Below, piece by piece: positions 24,800 to 34,132 of a DNA stretch of 64,000 bases. The DNA is taken from NCBI GenBank assembly GCA_965231925.1, contig OZ246894.1, positions 930,001 through 994,000 on the forward strand, given 5' to 3'. The notes under the pieces were generated by a model. That model was not told the origin of the DNA. It did not search any database and was given only the letters and a program-made list of their open reading frames with translations. Position 1 is the first letter of the stretch; each line of letters starts with the position of its first letter. The DNA is from Poriferisodalis sp965231925 (lineage in GTDB: Bacteria > Actinomycetota > Acidimicrobiia > Acidimicrobiales > Poriferisodalaceae). Made by a program: the position numbers and the translations under genes.

Positions 24800-26164
24800 G
24801 TGAGCGAACGACGGCAATTCGACACTGACGAGCTGGCCCAGCTAGCCCAGCGGGTGTGCGAGCAGGTCCAGGGCGACGAGCAGATCGAGGTTTGCGTGTC
24901 GACGGGGCGCTCCACCACAGTGCGCGCCTACAACGGCGACGTCGAGTCCTTGCGTTCGGGCCGCACCGCAGCAATCGGTGTGCGCGTCATCGAATATGGT
25001 CGCCAAGGTTTCGCCTCGGCTGGCTCGCTGGACGCCGACGTGGTGTCCGACACGCTCGCCGCTGCCCGTCGCAACGTGACGTTCAGCGAACCCGATCCCC
25101 ACCAGGGGCTCGCTGAACCCGATGGTGTGGACTCACCTGGCCTCGATCTCAGCGATACTGCGGTTCTGCGCATCAGCGACGCCGACAAGATTGCAGCAGC
25201 TATCGATCTTGAGCGCCGCTGCTTGTCGGCGGATCCGCGCATCTCCGGCGTGCGTGTCGCAGCCTGGAGCGACGGATGGTCGCAGTCGGCTCTGGCGTCA
25301 AGCACCGGCATCAGCGTGCAGTCTGAACACGGAAACTGCTCGGTCGGCGCTCAGCCGCTCGCCACCGACGGTGACGAGACCCAGATCGGCTACGCCGGCG
25401 ATGCTGCATGGCGGCCCGACGAGCTCGACATCGATCGCGTCGTGACGGAATCGACGGCACTGGCCACCGGACAGCTCGGCGCGACGAAGCCGCCGAGCGA
25501 GCACTTGCCAGTCGTGCTTGCCCCGCCCGTTGTGGCGGCGTTCATCGGCGTGGTTGCCAGCGTGCTTGCTGCGGACAGTGTGCTCAAGGGCCGTTCGCCG
25601 TTCGCCGATCGTGTCGGCGAGCAGATTGCCGACGAGCGGCTGCATCTCATCGACGACCCCACCGACCCGACGACGCTCGGCGCAGCGAATTTCGACGGCG
25701 AAGGGCTCGCAGCGCGCCGCAACGCGCTCATCTCCGCGGGCGTGCTGCGCGGGTTCCTCCACAACGCTTACACCGCGCGCCGGTCAGACACCACGTCGAC
25801 GGGCTCGGCAGTGCGCGGAACGCGATCTCTCCCGGGCGTGGGCACCCATGCTCCCGTGGTAGCCACGGGCGACATCGCAGCTGACATGCTGAACGCGTCC
25901 GTCGGCAACGGCGTGCTCGTACGTGGCGTCAGCGGCCTGCACAGCGGGGTCAATCCCACCAGCGGTGATTTCTCCGTCGGCGCGTGGGGACACCGGATTG
26001 CGGGCGGCGAGATCGCTGAGCCATTTCGAGAGGCCACCATCGCCTCCACCTTGCAGCGGATGCTGCTGGCGATCTGCGGTATCGGTGCCACCGCTGAGCC
26101 CCTTGCAGGCGGGATGTCGATGCCGCCGCTGATCATCGCTGACGTCGCGCTCTCGGGGGTCTGA
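24800..26164 (+). CDS. pmbA: TldE/PmbA metallopeptidase partner
   Basis: A 454-residue PmbA/TldE family protein, the catalytically silent partner of TldD in the heterodimeric protease. Blocks include YNGDVESLRSGRTAAIGVRV, VASVLAADSVLKGRSPFAD, FDGEGLAARRNALISAG, FLHNAYTARR and SGDFSVGAWGHRI. The HExxxH motif is absent, as expected. The start is GTG 24800. It is followed 3 bases later by the PHP gene. Confidence 0.92.
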   Translation: MSERRQFDTDELAQLAQRVCEQVQGDEQIEVCVSTGRSTTVRAYNGDVESLRSGRTAAIGVRVIEYGRQGFASAGSLDADVVSDTLAAARRNVTFSEPDPHQGLAEPDGVDSPGLDLSDTAVLRISDADKIAAAIDLERRCLSADPRISGVRVAAWSDGWSQSALASSTGISVQSEHGNCSVGAQPLATDGDETQIGYAGDAAWRPDELDIDRVVTESTALATGQLGATKPPSEHLPVVLAPPVVAAFIGVVASVLAADSVLKGRSPFADRVGEQIADERLHLIDDPTDPTTLGAANFDGEGLAARRNALISAGVLRGFLHNAYTARRSDTTSTGSAVRGTRSLPGVGTHAPVVATGDIAADMLNASVGNGVLVRGVSGLHSGVNPTSGDFSVGAWGHRIAGGEIAEPFREATIASTLQRMLLAICGIGATAEPLAGGMSMPPLIIADVALSGV

Positions 26165-26167
26165 GCG

Positions 26168-26893
26168 ATGCCACGCGCGCCAGCTTCAGCGGCCGTCGAG
26201 CGGCATCCGCACTTGGCAGACAACTGCCCGGCGGGCTGGGTGCGCGTCGACTTTCACACGCACACGATGTGGTCGGGCGACTCGACGACGACGCCCGACG
26301 AGTTCGCCCAATGCCTGTCCGAGAGCGGCATCGACGTGGTGTGCATCACCGACCACAACGCGGTACGTGGCGCCCAGCAGCTGCAGGGCGAGCTGGATGC
26401 CCGCGTCGTAGTCGGCGAGGAGATGAAGACCCACGCGGGCGAGATCATCGGGCTGTTCCTGACCGAACGCGTGCCGCAGGGCTTGGCACCGGTTGCAGCC
26501 GCACGAGCCGTGAAATCCCAGGGAGGGCTCGTCTACATCCCGCACCCGTTCGACCCGCTCCGCAACAACCTGCGCCACGACGTCCTCGATGAGCTCGTTG
26601 CCGAGGGCCTCGTCGACGGCATCGAGGTCCTGAACGCGAAGACGAGCCTCAACAGCCTCAACTCTCGTGCAGCGCGCTACGCGGGCGAGCACCGCTTGGC
26701 GCCGGGGGCAGGCAGTGATGCGCACGTCGCCGAAGCGCTCGGGGGCGCATACCTCGAGATGCCCGACTTCGACGACGACGATCCCGCCGGCTTTCTGGCA
26801 TCGATGCGCCGAGGCTGGGCAGTCGGCCATCACTACGACCCACCCCGTCGCTGGAGGCCGCGCATTGTCCCATCGGTGGGGAGCGACGACTAG
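26168..26893 (+). CDS. PHP-domain phosphoesterase
   Basis: A 241-residue PHP protein. Metal-ligand motifs are VDFHTHTMWSGDS, CITDHNAVRGAQ, VVVGEEMKTHAGEIIGLF, YIPHPFDPLR and PGAGSDAHV. Small stand-alone PHP proteins hydrolyse phosphomonoesters or nucleotides. The exact substrate is not readable from sequence. It lies tightly between pmbA and uppP on the same strand, so it is co-transcribed with them. Confidence 0.85.
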   Translation: MPRAPASAAVERHPHLADNCPAGWVRVDFHTHTMWSGDSTTTPDEFAQCLSESGIDVVCITDHNAVRGAQQLQGELDARVVVGEEMKTHAGEIIGLFLTERVPQGLAPVAAARAVKSQGGLVYIPHPFDPLRNNLRHDVLDELVAEGLVDGIEVLNAKTSLNSLNSRAARYAGEHRLAPGAGSDAHVAEALGGAYLEMPDFDDDDPAGFLASMRRGWAVGHHYDPPRRWRPRIVPSVGSDD

Positions 26894-26904
26894 GGGCGAC
26901 TTCA

Positions 26905-27765
26905 GTGCCGGACTTCGCCGTGGCGTTCCTGCTCGGCCTGCTGCAAGGACTGACGGAGTTCTTCCCCGTCTCGTCGAGCGCCCACCTCGAAGTCGTGCCG
27001 TGGCTGGCCGGCTGGGACCTCTTCGACGGCGACACCGAGCTCGAGAACGCCTTCGATGTCGCACTCCACGTGGGCACGCTCGGCGGGGCAGCGTTGTACT
27101 TGCGCACCGACATTGCCCGGTATGCCGCAGCACTGTGGCGCGGCATCCGCGGCCGCGCTGAACGAGACACGGCGATCGCGGTGAGTTTGGCGTTGTCGGC
27201 GCTTCCTGCTGCAGCGGTGGGGGTTGCCCTCGAAGATCGCCTGCTCGATCTCGCAGAGGAACCCCTGCTGATTGCGGCGCTGTTGGCGGGCTTCGGCTGG
27301 TTGCTGTGGCGGTCTGACATTGCTGCGGGCGAACGCGGTGCGCAGCGACCGCAAGACTCCTACCGGCTGCGCGACGCCGTCGGCATGGGTCTCGCGCAGG
27401 CGGCGGCGTTGCTGCCCGGCGTGAGCCGCTCGGGAGTGACCATCACCGCGGGCCGGTGGCTCGGCTTCGACCGGACAGCGGCTGCGCGGCTGGCCTTCCT
27501 CATGAGCTTGCCGCTCATCGCAGGGGCGGGCGTCTATCGCGCCATCACGCTGGCGGATGCTGCGCCGACGAGCGAACAGCTCCAGCTGTTCTTCGTCGGG
27601 GGTGTTGCTGCTGCGGTGTCGTCTTGGGCGGGGGTTGCCGCCATGGTGTGCCTGCTCGGCCGCGTCGACAAGCGCTCGCAGCGATCCCCGTTCGCGCTGT
27701 TCGCCGGCTACCGCCTGGCCTTGGCAGCGGCAGTGGCGATCGTGGCTATCAGCGGCTTGCGCTGA
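26905..27765 (+). CDS. uppP: undecaprenyl-diphosphatase
   Basis: A 286-residue membrane phosphatase that recycles undecaprenyl diphosphate for cell-wall synthesis. It has the catalytic LQGLTEFFPVSSSAHLEVV motif near the N-terminus and LLPGVSRSGVTITAGR, with about eight membrane segments. The start is a GTG at 26905, matching family length. Its 3' end overlaps by 17 bases the convergent gene at 27749. Confidence 0.93.
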   Translation: MPDFAVAFLLGLLQGLTEFFPVSSSAHLEVVPWLAGWDLFDGDTELENAFDVALHVGTLGGAALYLRTDIARYAAALWRGIRGRAERDTAIAVSLALSALPAAAVGVALEDRLLDLAEEPLLIAALLAGFGWLLWRSDIAAGERGAQRPQDSYRLRDAVGMGLAQAAALLPGVSRSGVTITAGRWLGFDRTAAARLAFLMSLPLIAGAGVYRAITLADAAPTSEQLQLFFVGGVAAAVSSWAGVAAMVCLLGRVDKRSQRSPFALFAGYRLALAAAVAIVAISGLR

Positions 27766-28366
27766 GCACGATCGGTACCACGACTCCTGTCGCGCTGGCG
27801 CGGGCCACCTCGTCGATGTGAACGGGCTCGATCTCGACGAGCCAGCGATCCCGCGATGCGGCGAGGACATAGGCAGGCACGCGAGCTGCGCTCATGTCTA
27901 CGTCGCTGGGATCAAACGGATCGATGTCGGCGAACAGCATCAGCTCCACCTCGGTGCCGGGCTTCACGTCCGGAGCGTGGGACACCACGCTGATCCCGAT
28001 GCCCCTGCGCCCCGGGCTCACGCCTGACGCGGGGTCGAAGTCCAACTCAGTCAGCAATCCGCCACGCGGGACCGCCCGGGTCAGCTCGCCAAGGCCGATT
28101 GCACTGGTGAGGGCTCCTGCGGGCACGAGGTGGGCGGGCACCTCGACGAGATCGACGTGATCTTCGGGCGAACTGCCCACCGCTAGCGGGATTTGCGCGG
28201 CCAGCACGCGCACTGAGGTTCCCCATGCAGCAGCGGCCGAGCGCGCCCGGCCGGCCATTCCCGCGACGAGCATGAGCGCCACCAGTGCGACGACGCCGAC
28301 TGCGGACCAGTGCACCAGGTTGGGGCGGCGTCGCCAGAGATCGCCAAGTTGTGAGATGAGCGCCAT
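27749..28366 (-). CDS. SAF-domain-like single-pass membrane protein
   Basis: A 205-residue protein with one N-terminal transmembrane segment (LVHWSAVGVVALVALMLVAG) and an external region with SAF/CpaB-like features (VEVPAHLVPAGALTSAIG, LTRAVPRGGLLTELDF, GRRGIGISVV). SAF domains occur in pilus assembly CpaB and flagellar FlgA proteins. No pilus genes are in the window, so its role is unknown. ATG 28366 starts MALISQLGDLW. A longer upstream frame overlaps the FmdB gene and is not used. Confidence 0.65.
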   Translation of the reverse strand: MALISQLGDLWRRRPNLVHWSAVGVVALVALMLVAGMAGRARSAAAAWGTSVRVLAAQIPLAVGSSPEDHVDLVEVPAHLVPAGALTSAIGLGELTRAVPRGGLLTELDFDPASGVSPGRRGIGISVVSHAPDVKPGTEVELMLFADIDPFDPSDVDMSAARVPAYVLAASRDRWLVEIEPVHIDEVARASATGVVVPIVLSASR

Positions 28367-28433
28367 GAGAGCCTCCGTCGCGAAGCCATCGCAGCGGCGG
28401 GGCCGCTGCGGGCTTGTTTCGATGCTGGAGGCG

Positions 28434-28814
28434 TCAGCCTGACGCCGAGGCGGCCCCCACGGTCGAACTCGACGAACTGTTCGACGAGCTGCTTTCCGAA
28501 GAGGCCGATGTCTTGCTTGCTGAATCGCTGCTTGAATCGCTGGCGGTGCTTGATGAAGATGAGTCGGACGACGACGAACTCGACGAGGACCGGCTGTCGT
28601 TCCGATAAAAGCCGCTGCCCTTGAAGCTGATGCCGACGTTGGAGAAGATCTTGCGGACCTCGCCGCCGCATGTCGACTCAGACCCGTTGCCAGTGCCGTT
28701 GACCGCCTCGCTGTCACGCGGTAGTGGGCACACCGTGATGGGATCGTCGGAGAAGCTCTGGTAGCGCTCGAAAGACTGCCCGCAGTCGGTGCAGCGGTAC
28801 TGGTAGGTCGGCAT
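28434..28814 (-). CDS. FmdB-family zinc ribbon protein with serine-rich tail
   Basis: A 126-residue protein. The N-terminus is a classic FmdB zinc ribbon (MPTYQYRCTDCGQSFERYQ, then further cysteines in VCPLP and TCGGEV) ending in KIFSNVGISFKGSGFYRND. Normal FmdB proteins are about 70-110 residues. Here about 50 residues of Ser-rich, acidic sequence follow, probably disordered. FmdB proteins are thought to be regulatory, but the mechanism is not settled. Confidence 0.85.
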   Translation of the reverse strand: MPTYQYRCTDCGQSFERYQSFSDDPITVCPLPRDSEAVNGTGNGSESTCGGEVRKIFSNVGISFKGSGFYRNDSRSSSSSSSSDSSSSSTASDSSSDSASKTSASSESSSSNSSSSSTVGAASASG

Positions 28815-28916
28815 GAGGCCTCCGTCCTGTTCTGAGCCAGCCGCCGAGCCGAAAGCCTGAGCTTGGGCCGCCGAACAGTGTAGCCACCCGCTGTTGAGGC
28901 ATGCCCACCTGATTGA

Positions 28917-28979
28917 TCACAGATGTGCGCACCGATTCTGTGCGTTGCGGATCGGAACGTCCCCTAGAAGCTTCTTCAT
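28917..28979 (-). CDS. possible 20-residue ORF with strong ribosome-binding site
   Basis: ATG 28979 follows a GGAGG at 7 bases. The peptide reads MKKLLGDVPIRNAQNRCAHL and stops at 28917, about 100 bases upstream of the FmdB gene on the same strand. No family known. It could be a leader peptide or a chance ORF. Confidence 0.25.
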   Translation of the reverse strand: MKKLLGDVPIRNAQNRCAHL

Positions 28980-29170
28980 GACAGCCTCCGGTTCGATGTT
29001 GCCATTGGGAGGAGGCGTTGCCCAGTCATTTCGGGGCCGGTGCGCGGCCATCGGGGCCGCTGCGCGCAGCTTGCTGCGGCTGTGCGAGCGCGTGGATGCC
29101 GAGCGGACGCTGTTTGTCGTGGAGCGTGCTGCGCAATTGGGAAACGGCTGCCGAGCAGCAGTGGGCGGGG

Positions 29171-32100
29171 TCAGTCGTTGTCGGTGATGGTCATGGTTGC
29201 TGTGGCGTCGGGCTGGTACCAGTTGCCGGGCAGGAATGCTTCGACGGCGAAGCGTTCGTCGGTTTCTTGGCGGTTGTCGTGCTCGGTCCACACTTGGGCG
29301 GTGCGGGTGGTCTGTCCGGGTGCGAAGGTGACGGTGCCGCTGCCGCGTTGGTAGTCGCTGGTGTGGGCTCTGTGGTCGGTGAGGTGCCAGGCGGTGGCGG
29401 TGTTCCAGCTGACGGTGATTTCCTCGGCGGATGCCCGGGACAGCACGATGCGGAACACGAGCAGTTCGCCCTCGGCTGCTGAGGCGTCCTCGACGGTGAT
29501 GCTCAGCTCGGCCTCGGGTTCTTTCTTGTCGTCGGGTTCCACCGGCGGGTCGTCGTCGTCGGTCACGGCCGCCGTCGCCGTGTTCTGCGACGACACGGTG
29601 TAGCCGCTGCCGGCGTTCACGGTGGTCGTCACCGACCCGTCGGCTTCGTCGGTTTCGTCGTTGGTGGTCGCCACGGTGACGGTGACGCTGCCTGCGGCGC
29701 CGATGGTGACGGTGCGGGTGCCGGCGGCTGTGGTGTAGTCGCCGCTCTGGGACACCGTGACGGTCACGTCGAGGTCTGCTGCGGGCGCCGGGCTGGCGGT
29801 GAGCGTGAATGTCGCGTCGCTGCCTTCGGTGACGCCGTTGCCGGCGCTGATCGAGATCTCCGGCACGTCGTCGTCGGCGACGGCCGCCGTTGCTGCGCTG
29901 CGGGTCGGCGACACGGTGTATCCGGCGTCGCTTGCGGGCGCGTCGAGCGTGGCGGTGACCGTGCCGTCGGCTTCGTCGGCGCTGTCGCCGGCGGTGGCCA
30001 CGCTCAGCGCGGCGCTGGTCGCGCCGGCGGCGATGGTGACGGTGCGGGCGCCGGCAGCGGCGCCGTAGTCGCCGTTTTGGGTGACGGTGACGGTCACGTC
30101 GAGGCCGGTGTGCGGCGCGATGTCGGAGGTGACGGTGAACGTCGCGTCGTCGCCTTCGGTCACGCCCGCGCCGGCGGTGATCGAGATCTCCGGCACGTCG
30201 TCGTCGGCGACATCGACGGTGGCAGCCGCCGCGGCGGACGACACGGTGTATCCGGCGTCGCTTGCGGGCGCGTCGAGCGTGGCGGTGACCGTGCCGTCGG
30301 CTTCGTCGGCGCTGTCGCCTGCGGTGGCCACAGCCAGAGCGGCGCTGGTCGTGCCGGCGGCGATGGTGACGGTGCGGGCGCCGGCAGCGGCGCCGTAGTC
30401 GCCGTCGGCGGTGACCGTGACGGTGACGTCGAGGTCGGCTGCGGGCGCGGGCGAGGCGGTGACGGCGAACCGCGCCGGGCTGCCCTCGGCGACGTCGCCG
30501 TCGGCGGTGACGCTGACCGCGGGGACCGGCGGCGGCAGGTCGTCGTCGGCTATCGCGGCAGTCGCGGCGGCTGCGGTCGGCGACACGGTGTAGCCGTTGC
30601 CGGCGTTGAGCGTGGCGGTGACCGATCCGTCTGATTCGTCGGTGCTGTCGTTTGTGGTGGCGACCGTCACGGTGGCGCTGCCCGATGCGGGGATGGTGAC
30701 GGTGCGCGTGCCGGTCGCGGCGCCGTAGTCGCCGGCGGCGGTGACCGTCACGGTGACGTCGAGGTCGGCTGCGGGCGCGGGGGAGGCGGTGACGGTGAAC
30801 CGCGCCGGGCTGCCCTCGGTGACGTCGCCGACGGCGGTGACGCTCACCACCGGCGGCGGATCGGTGGGCGGCTGGGGGGTGGGCGGCTGCGGCACGATGA
30901 CGTCGACGGCGGTGTCTTCGGATTCGCCGCCGGCGAGGGTGGTCACCGAGGTCGTGTGGGTGCTGATGATGCGGGCGCCGCGGTACGCGACCACGAACAC
31001 CTGGTAGCCGGACTCGGGTTCGAGGCCGGTGATGCGATGCTCGGTGTCGGCGGTGTCGGCGTATTGCATCCTGGGGATGCCCGGGCTGCGGTACCAGCCG
31101 ATCTGGTACCGCACGCCGTCGCCTCGGGGGGCCCACACGATCGTGGCAGTGGTGTCGGTGACCTGCCTGACGCCGATAGCAGCGGCCGGCTCGACGGGCC
31201 CGTCCGGCTCGGTGCCGGTCGCCGGCTCCTGGTCTTGTTCTTGGTCTTCGACGATTCGTTCCCTGCGCTGTTCGGGAGGGTCGACAAAGCCGTTTTGGGC
31301 GGTGAAGCCGGGACCCCAGCTCACCGGCAGCGTGGTGCGCACGGCCGCCCGGCCCGCCACGGCGAGGCTGATGTCGATGTCGTAGCTGCCGGTGCTGCCG
31401 AAATCGGACACCATCGCGAGATCGACCCGCACCGGGGTGTCCCAGTTGCCGGGCCTGACGCGGTGGGCTTCGTAGTAGCCGCCGTCGCCGGCGAGCTGGC
31501 CGTTCACGGTCATCGTGAACGGCGGCCGGTCCCAGGTGACGGTCTTCACGCACGTCAGCCCGGCTGTGGAGCGTCCGGCGTCGAGCTCGCGCTGGCGGTA
31601 GCGGAACAGCGCCGCGGGATACAGGTCGCACGCCGGCTCGGTGACGGCGATGCCGTTGATGGTGCGGGTGACCATGGTCACCACCCCGTCCGCGGGCGCC
31701 CACACCGTGCTGAGACGCTTCTGGGCGGTGATGCGCAGCGGCACCCAGCATCTCTGCGGCTCAGTGCCCTCGCCGCACTCCAGCGGCGAGGAGTCCAAGC
31801 GGATCTCGAACGACGCCGTCCCGCCTGCCTCAGAAGGGATCTGCTGAGACGTCAGCCGCGTCCCGCTGACCACGCCGTGCACCGACACGACGATCTCGTC
31901 GTCGTCGGCGACAGTGCCGGCGAGATCGAAGCGGCGCATCAGGTCCTCGCGCGGCTGCGGCGTGTGGATGCACGCCCCGCCGGCCCCTGTGGTGCGGCAC
32001 GGGTCCTGCAGCGACTTGTCGAGCTCGCCGTTGGTGTCCCAGTTGTCGCTGAACTCGTGCCGGACCAAAAAGCTGCCGTCGTCGCGGTCGCCGTCGTGCG

Positions 32101-33751
32101 CGGCGGTCACGGTGAACGTGCGCTCCTCGCCGACGTCGCCGACATCCCACGACACGCTCGCAGGCGACACCGACACCGAACCCGACACCACCACCGGCGT
32201 CACCGTCAACGGCGCCCCGTCACGAGGCGCCCCGAAACTCGTCACCGTGTACGTCGCGGTGCCGCCCTCCGTTACCGTCAGGCACGACTCGCGGCCGCAA
32301 TGCCGCCCCCCCACCGGATCAGGGCCGAACCCGGGATCGGCCACCCCCGCACGCGGCGTCACCACCACCCTCACCGACGGCAACGACACCCCCGAGTCCG
32401 TCGACGTCAGATTCAGATCGAACACGCCGTCACGGCGAGCAGTCCCCGAGCTCAGCCCGTGCACGACCACCTCGCGCCAGCCCCGATGCAGCACCGGCAG
32501 CGCCGCAGACGTATACCCCGCCCAGTCCTTCGCGTCGAACGACAACGCCAGCGACCCCGCCGGCGCCGTCACCGTCACACCCGCCCGCGGCGACGCAGGC
32601 GGCGTCAGGCGCGTCTGCACCAAAGTGCCCTCGCGCTCCACACAACGCGAATTCCAGAACGGATTGGGAGTCACCTTCTGGCCCGACACCTCGACCTGGC
32701 CGTTCTCGTCGAGATCTTCCGCCGTGACGCCGTCCAGCAGATGACCGGTACGCGGATGCTTGTACTGAGTACACGGCACCTCAGGCCGATACCCCATCCA
32801 CAGATTCTCAGGCGGACCCACCATGAACGCCGACGAATCCGACGACGACGCCGTCACCGACAACGCCGAACTGATCTCATGACCCAAACCCACACGAACC
32901 GTCGCCGTGGAACCCTCCTCGACAAACACCACCCCCGAACCGCAATCCTCACCCGCAGCACACGTCACCACCCTCAAAAACGACGGCGGCTCGCCGCCCG
33001 CCACCCGAAACACCGACGACATCCCATACAGCGAGTAATTCGTGTTCGCGTTTCCGGGCCCGCCGCTTGCGAAATGTTGGAAAGTCGTTTCGGCGCGGCC
33101 GAGGCCGGCCGACCGCCCAGCGGCTCCGAGAAAAGCACCCGGACCACGACGGGTCCCGTCGATTTTGGTGCCGGTCCAGACCCGCCTGGCGTTACCGACA
33201 GGAACGACGGCACCCGACGCCCACCGACCCACCGACTCCCACCCGACGCTAAAACTAGACGCTCCCGTCAGCCTGAACACCACAGAATTGCCCGCAGCAG
33301 CCCTCGGGCCGCCCACCCAATACACCGGCACATCCTGATGATCCCCATTATGGGGGTCCATGCCCACATGATCACGCGCGTCGACTGTGCTCGTCGAGCC
33401 CGCCGCCTTGAACAACGGCGCATACGCGCGAAGCTCCTCATGCGCGCTGCTGCCCGCAGCCGACGCCTGCACGAAAGCGTCATACACAGCAATGTCAGCC
33501 GACCTCGCGTTGCGCCTCTGCTGGGTCACGAACACCAAACGAAACTCATCGCCCGCGCCCAGCCCGTCGGGAATCAGTTCCCAGTCATCAGGAACGACAA
33601 CCACCTCAGAGTCATACGACTGAACAAACGCACCGGTCGGCGACACGTCGCTCTGCGCCGCCGCCGGCTGCGGCGCAGGCACCACCGCCAGCAGCCCCGC
33701 GGCCAACAACAGCACCAACAGCCCCGCCAAACCCCGACACCTCATCGACAC
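29171..33751 (-). CDS. large secreted protein with FN3 and tandem Calx-beta repeats
   Basis: A 1526-residue exported protein. Residues 1-32 form a signal peptide (GLLVLLLAAGLLAVVPAPQP). Then comes an N-terminal module with VPDDWELIPDGLGAGDEFRL, IAVYDAFVQASAAGS and VPVYWVGGPRAAAGN, a repeat type common in large marine-actinobacterial proteins. Cys-containing beta-rich modules follow to about residue 830, one FN3 domain (about 857-940, TDTTATIVWAPRG to SGYQVFVVAYRG), a Pro-rich linker, four Calx-beta-like repeats of 106-114 residues (about 968-1400) and a final Calx-beta domain ending TITDND. Calx-beta motifs bind Ca2+ and suggest adhesion. There is no LPxTG anchor or C-terminal membrane segment, so it may be released or held non-covalently. 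The start may be GTG 33751 or ATG 33745. Confidence 0.85.
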   Translation of the reverse strand: MSMRCRGLAGLLVLLLAAGLLAVVPAPQPAAAQSDVSPTGAFVQSYDSEVVVVPDDWELIPDGLGAGDEFRLVFVTQQRRNARSADIAVYDAFVQASAAGSSAHEELRAYAPLFKAAGSTSTVDARDHVGMDPHNGDHQDVPVYWVGGPRAAAGNSVVFRLTGASSFSVGWESVGRWASGAVVPVGNARRVWTGTKIDGTRRGPGAFLGAAGRSAGLGRAETTFQHFASGGPGNANTNYSLYGMSSVFRVAGGEPPSFLRVVTCAAGEDCGSGVVFVEEGSTATVRVGLGHEISSALSVTASSSDSSAFMVGPPENLWMGYRPEVPCTQYKHPRTGHLLDGVTAEDLDENGQVEVSGQKVTPNPFWNSRCVEREGTLVQTRLTPPASPRAGVTVTAPAGSLALSFDAKDWAGYTSAALPVLHRGWREVVVHGLSSGTARRDGVFDLNLTSTDSGVSLPSVRVVVTPRAGVADPGFGPDPVGGRHCGRESCLTVTEGGTATYTVTSFGAPRDGAPLTVTPVVVSGSVSVSPASVSWDVGDVGEERTFTVTAAHDGDRDDGSFLVRHEFSDNWDTNGELDKSLQDPCRTTGAGGACIHTPQPREDLMRRFDLAGTVADDDEIVVSVHGVVSGTRLTSQQIPSEAGGTASFEIRLDSSPLECGEGTEPQRCWVPLRITAQKRLSTVWAPADGVVTMVTRTINGIAVTEPACDLYPAALFRYRQRELDAGRSTAGLTCVKTVTWDRPPFTMTVNGQLAGDGGYYEAHRVRPGNWDTPVRVDLAMVSDFGSTGSYDIDISLAVAGRAAVRTTLPVSWGPGFTAQNGFVDPPEQRRERIVEDQEQDQEPATGTEPDGPVEPAAAIGVRQVTDTTATIVWAPRGDGVRYQIGWYRSPGIPRMQYADTADTEHRITGLEPESGYQVFVVAYRGARIISTHTTSVTTLAGGESEDTAVDVIVPQPPTPQPPTDPPPVVSVTAVGDVTEGSPARFTVTASPAPAADLDVTVTVTAAGDYGAATGTRTVTIPASGSATVTVATTNDSTDESDGSVTATLNAGNGYTVSPTAAAATAAIADDDLPPPVPAVSVTADGDVAEGSPARFAVTASPAPAADLDVTVTVTADGDYGAAAGARTVTIAAGTTSAALAVATAGDSADEADGTVTATLDAPASDAGYTVSSAAAAATVDVADDDVPEISITAGAGVTEGDDATFTVTSDIAPHTGLDVTVTVTQNGDYGAAAGARTVTIAAGATSAALSVATAGDSADEADGTVTATLDAPASDAGYTVSPTRSAATAAVADDDVPEISISAGNGVTEGSDATFTLTASPAPAADLDVTVTVSQSGDYTTAAGTRTVTIGAAGSVTVTVATTNDETDEADGSVTTTVNAGSGYTVSSQNTATAAVTDDDDPPVEPDDKKEPEAELSITVEDASAAEGELLVFRIVLSRASAEEITVSWNTATAWHLTDHRAHTSDYQRGSGTVTFAPGQTTRTAQVWTEHDNRQETDERFAVEAFLPGNWYQPDATATMTITDND
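29590..30860. repeat. tandem Calx-beta coding repeats, near-identical at DNA level
   Basis: Units can be phased on CACGGTGTA at 29596, 29914, 30244 and 30586, giving periods of 318, 330 and 342 bases. About 85 bases around 29914 and 30244 are identical except for one position, pointing to recent duplication or gene conversion inside the coding region. Confidence 0.75.
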
Positions 33752-34132
33752 ACCCCGAAACGAACGACCAGATCCGGGGGGGGGTCAAAGAGAGAGCAGA
33801 CAGCATCAAGAATCTCCACAGGTCACCGGCGCGCGGCCGCGAGGGGACCCGAACAATAGCGTCGATGCGGAAGCCATCGTCGCCGAACTTCGTTGACAGC
33901 TTCTGCGGTCTCCTTACAGGTTGCGGCTGAGCGCTCACAAGGCCCAACCCGGGTTCTGCGCCAATAAGTCGTCGATCCTCACATTCAGTGCGGTCGCGAG
34001 GGTGACCCGAGTCCGGGCCCATGGGGAGAACCTCCAAGATCGAAGCGTGAATACACACCTCGAGCTTGGACACCCTCACCCCACCAGCGGTGGACCCCAC
34101 CCCTTGGAACTAACCATCTAGCTTCGGGTGCC
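33752..34132. other. divergent intergenic region, no gene seen
   Basis: About 381 bases between the start of the large secreted protein gene (minus strand) and the UDPGP gene (plus strand). It must hold both promoters. A run of nine or more G residues lies near 33776-33785. No convincing short ORF, hairpin or known motif was found. Confidence 0.5.

Noticed and set aside
30070..30600. repeat array as a possible CRISPR
   Set aside because: The repeats are 318-342 bases long, in frame, and encode Calx-beta domains; there are no short uniform repeats with unique spacers anywhere in the window.
28917..31751. 944-codon minus-strand frame overlapping the secreted protein in another phase
   Set aside because: Composition is almost entirely Arg, His and Gly. 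Only its last 20 codons, with their own ribosome-binding site, are worth noting.
30956..33859. 967-codon plus-strand frame opposite the large secreted protein
   Set aside because: It is Arg/His-rich, has no domain pattern and mirrors the GC-rich third positions of the real gene on the other strand.
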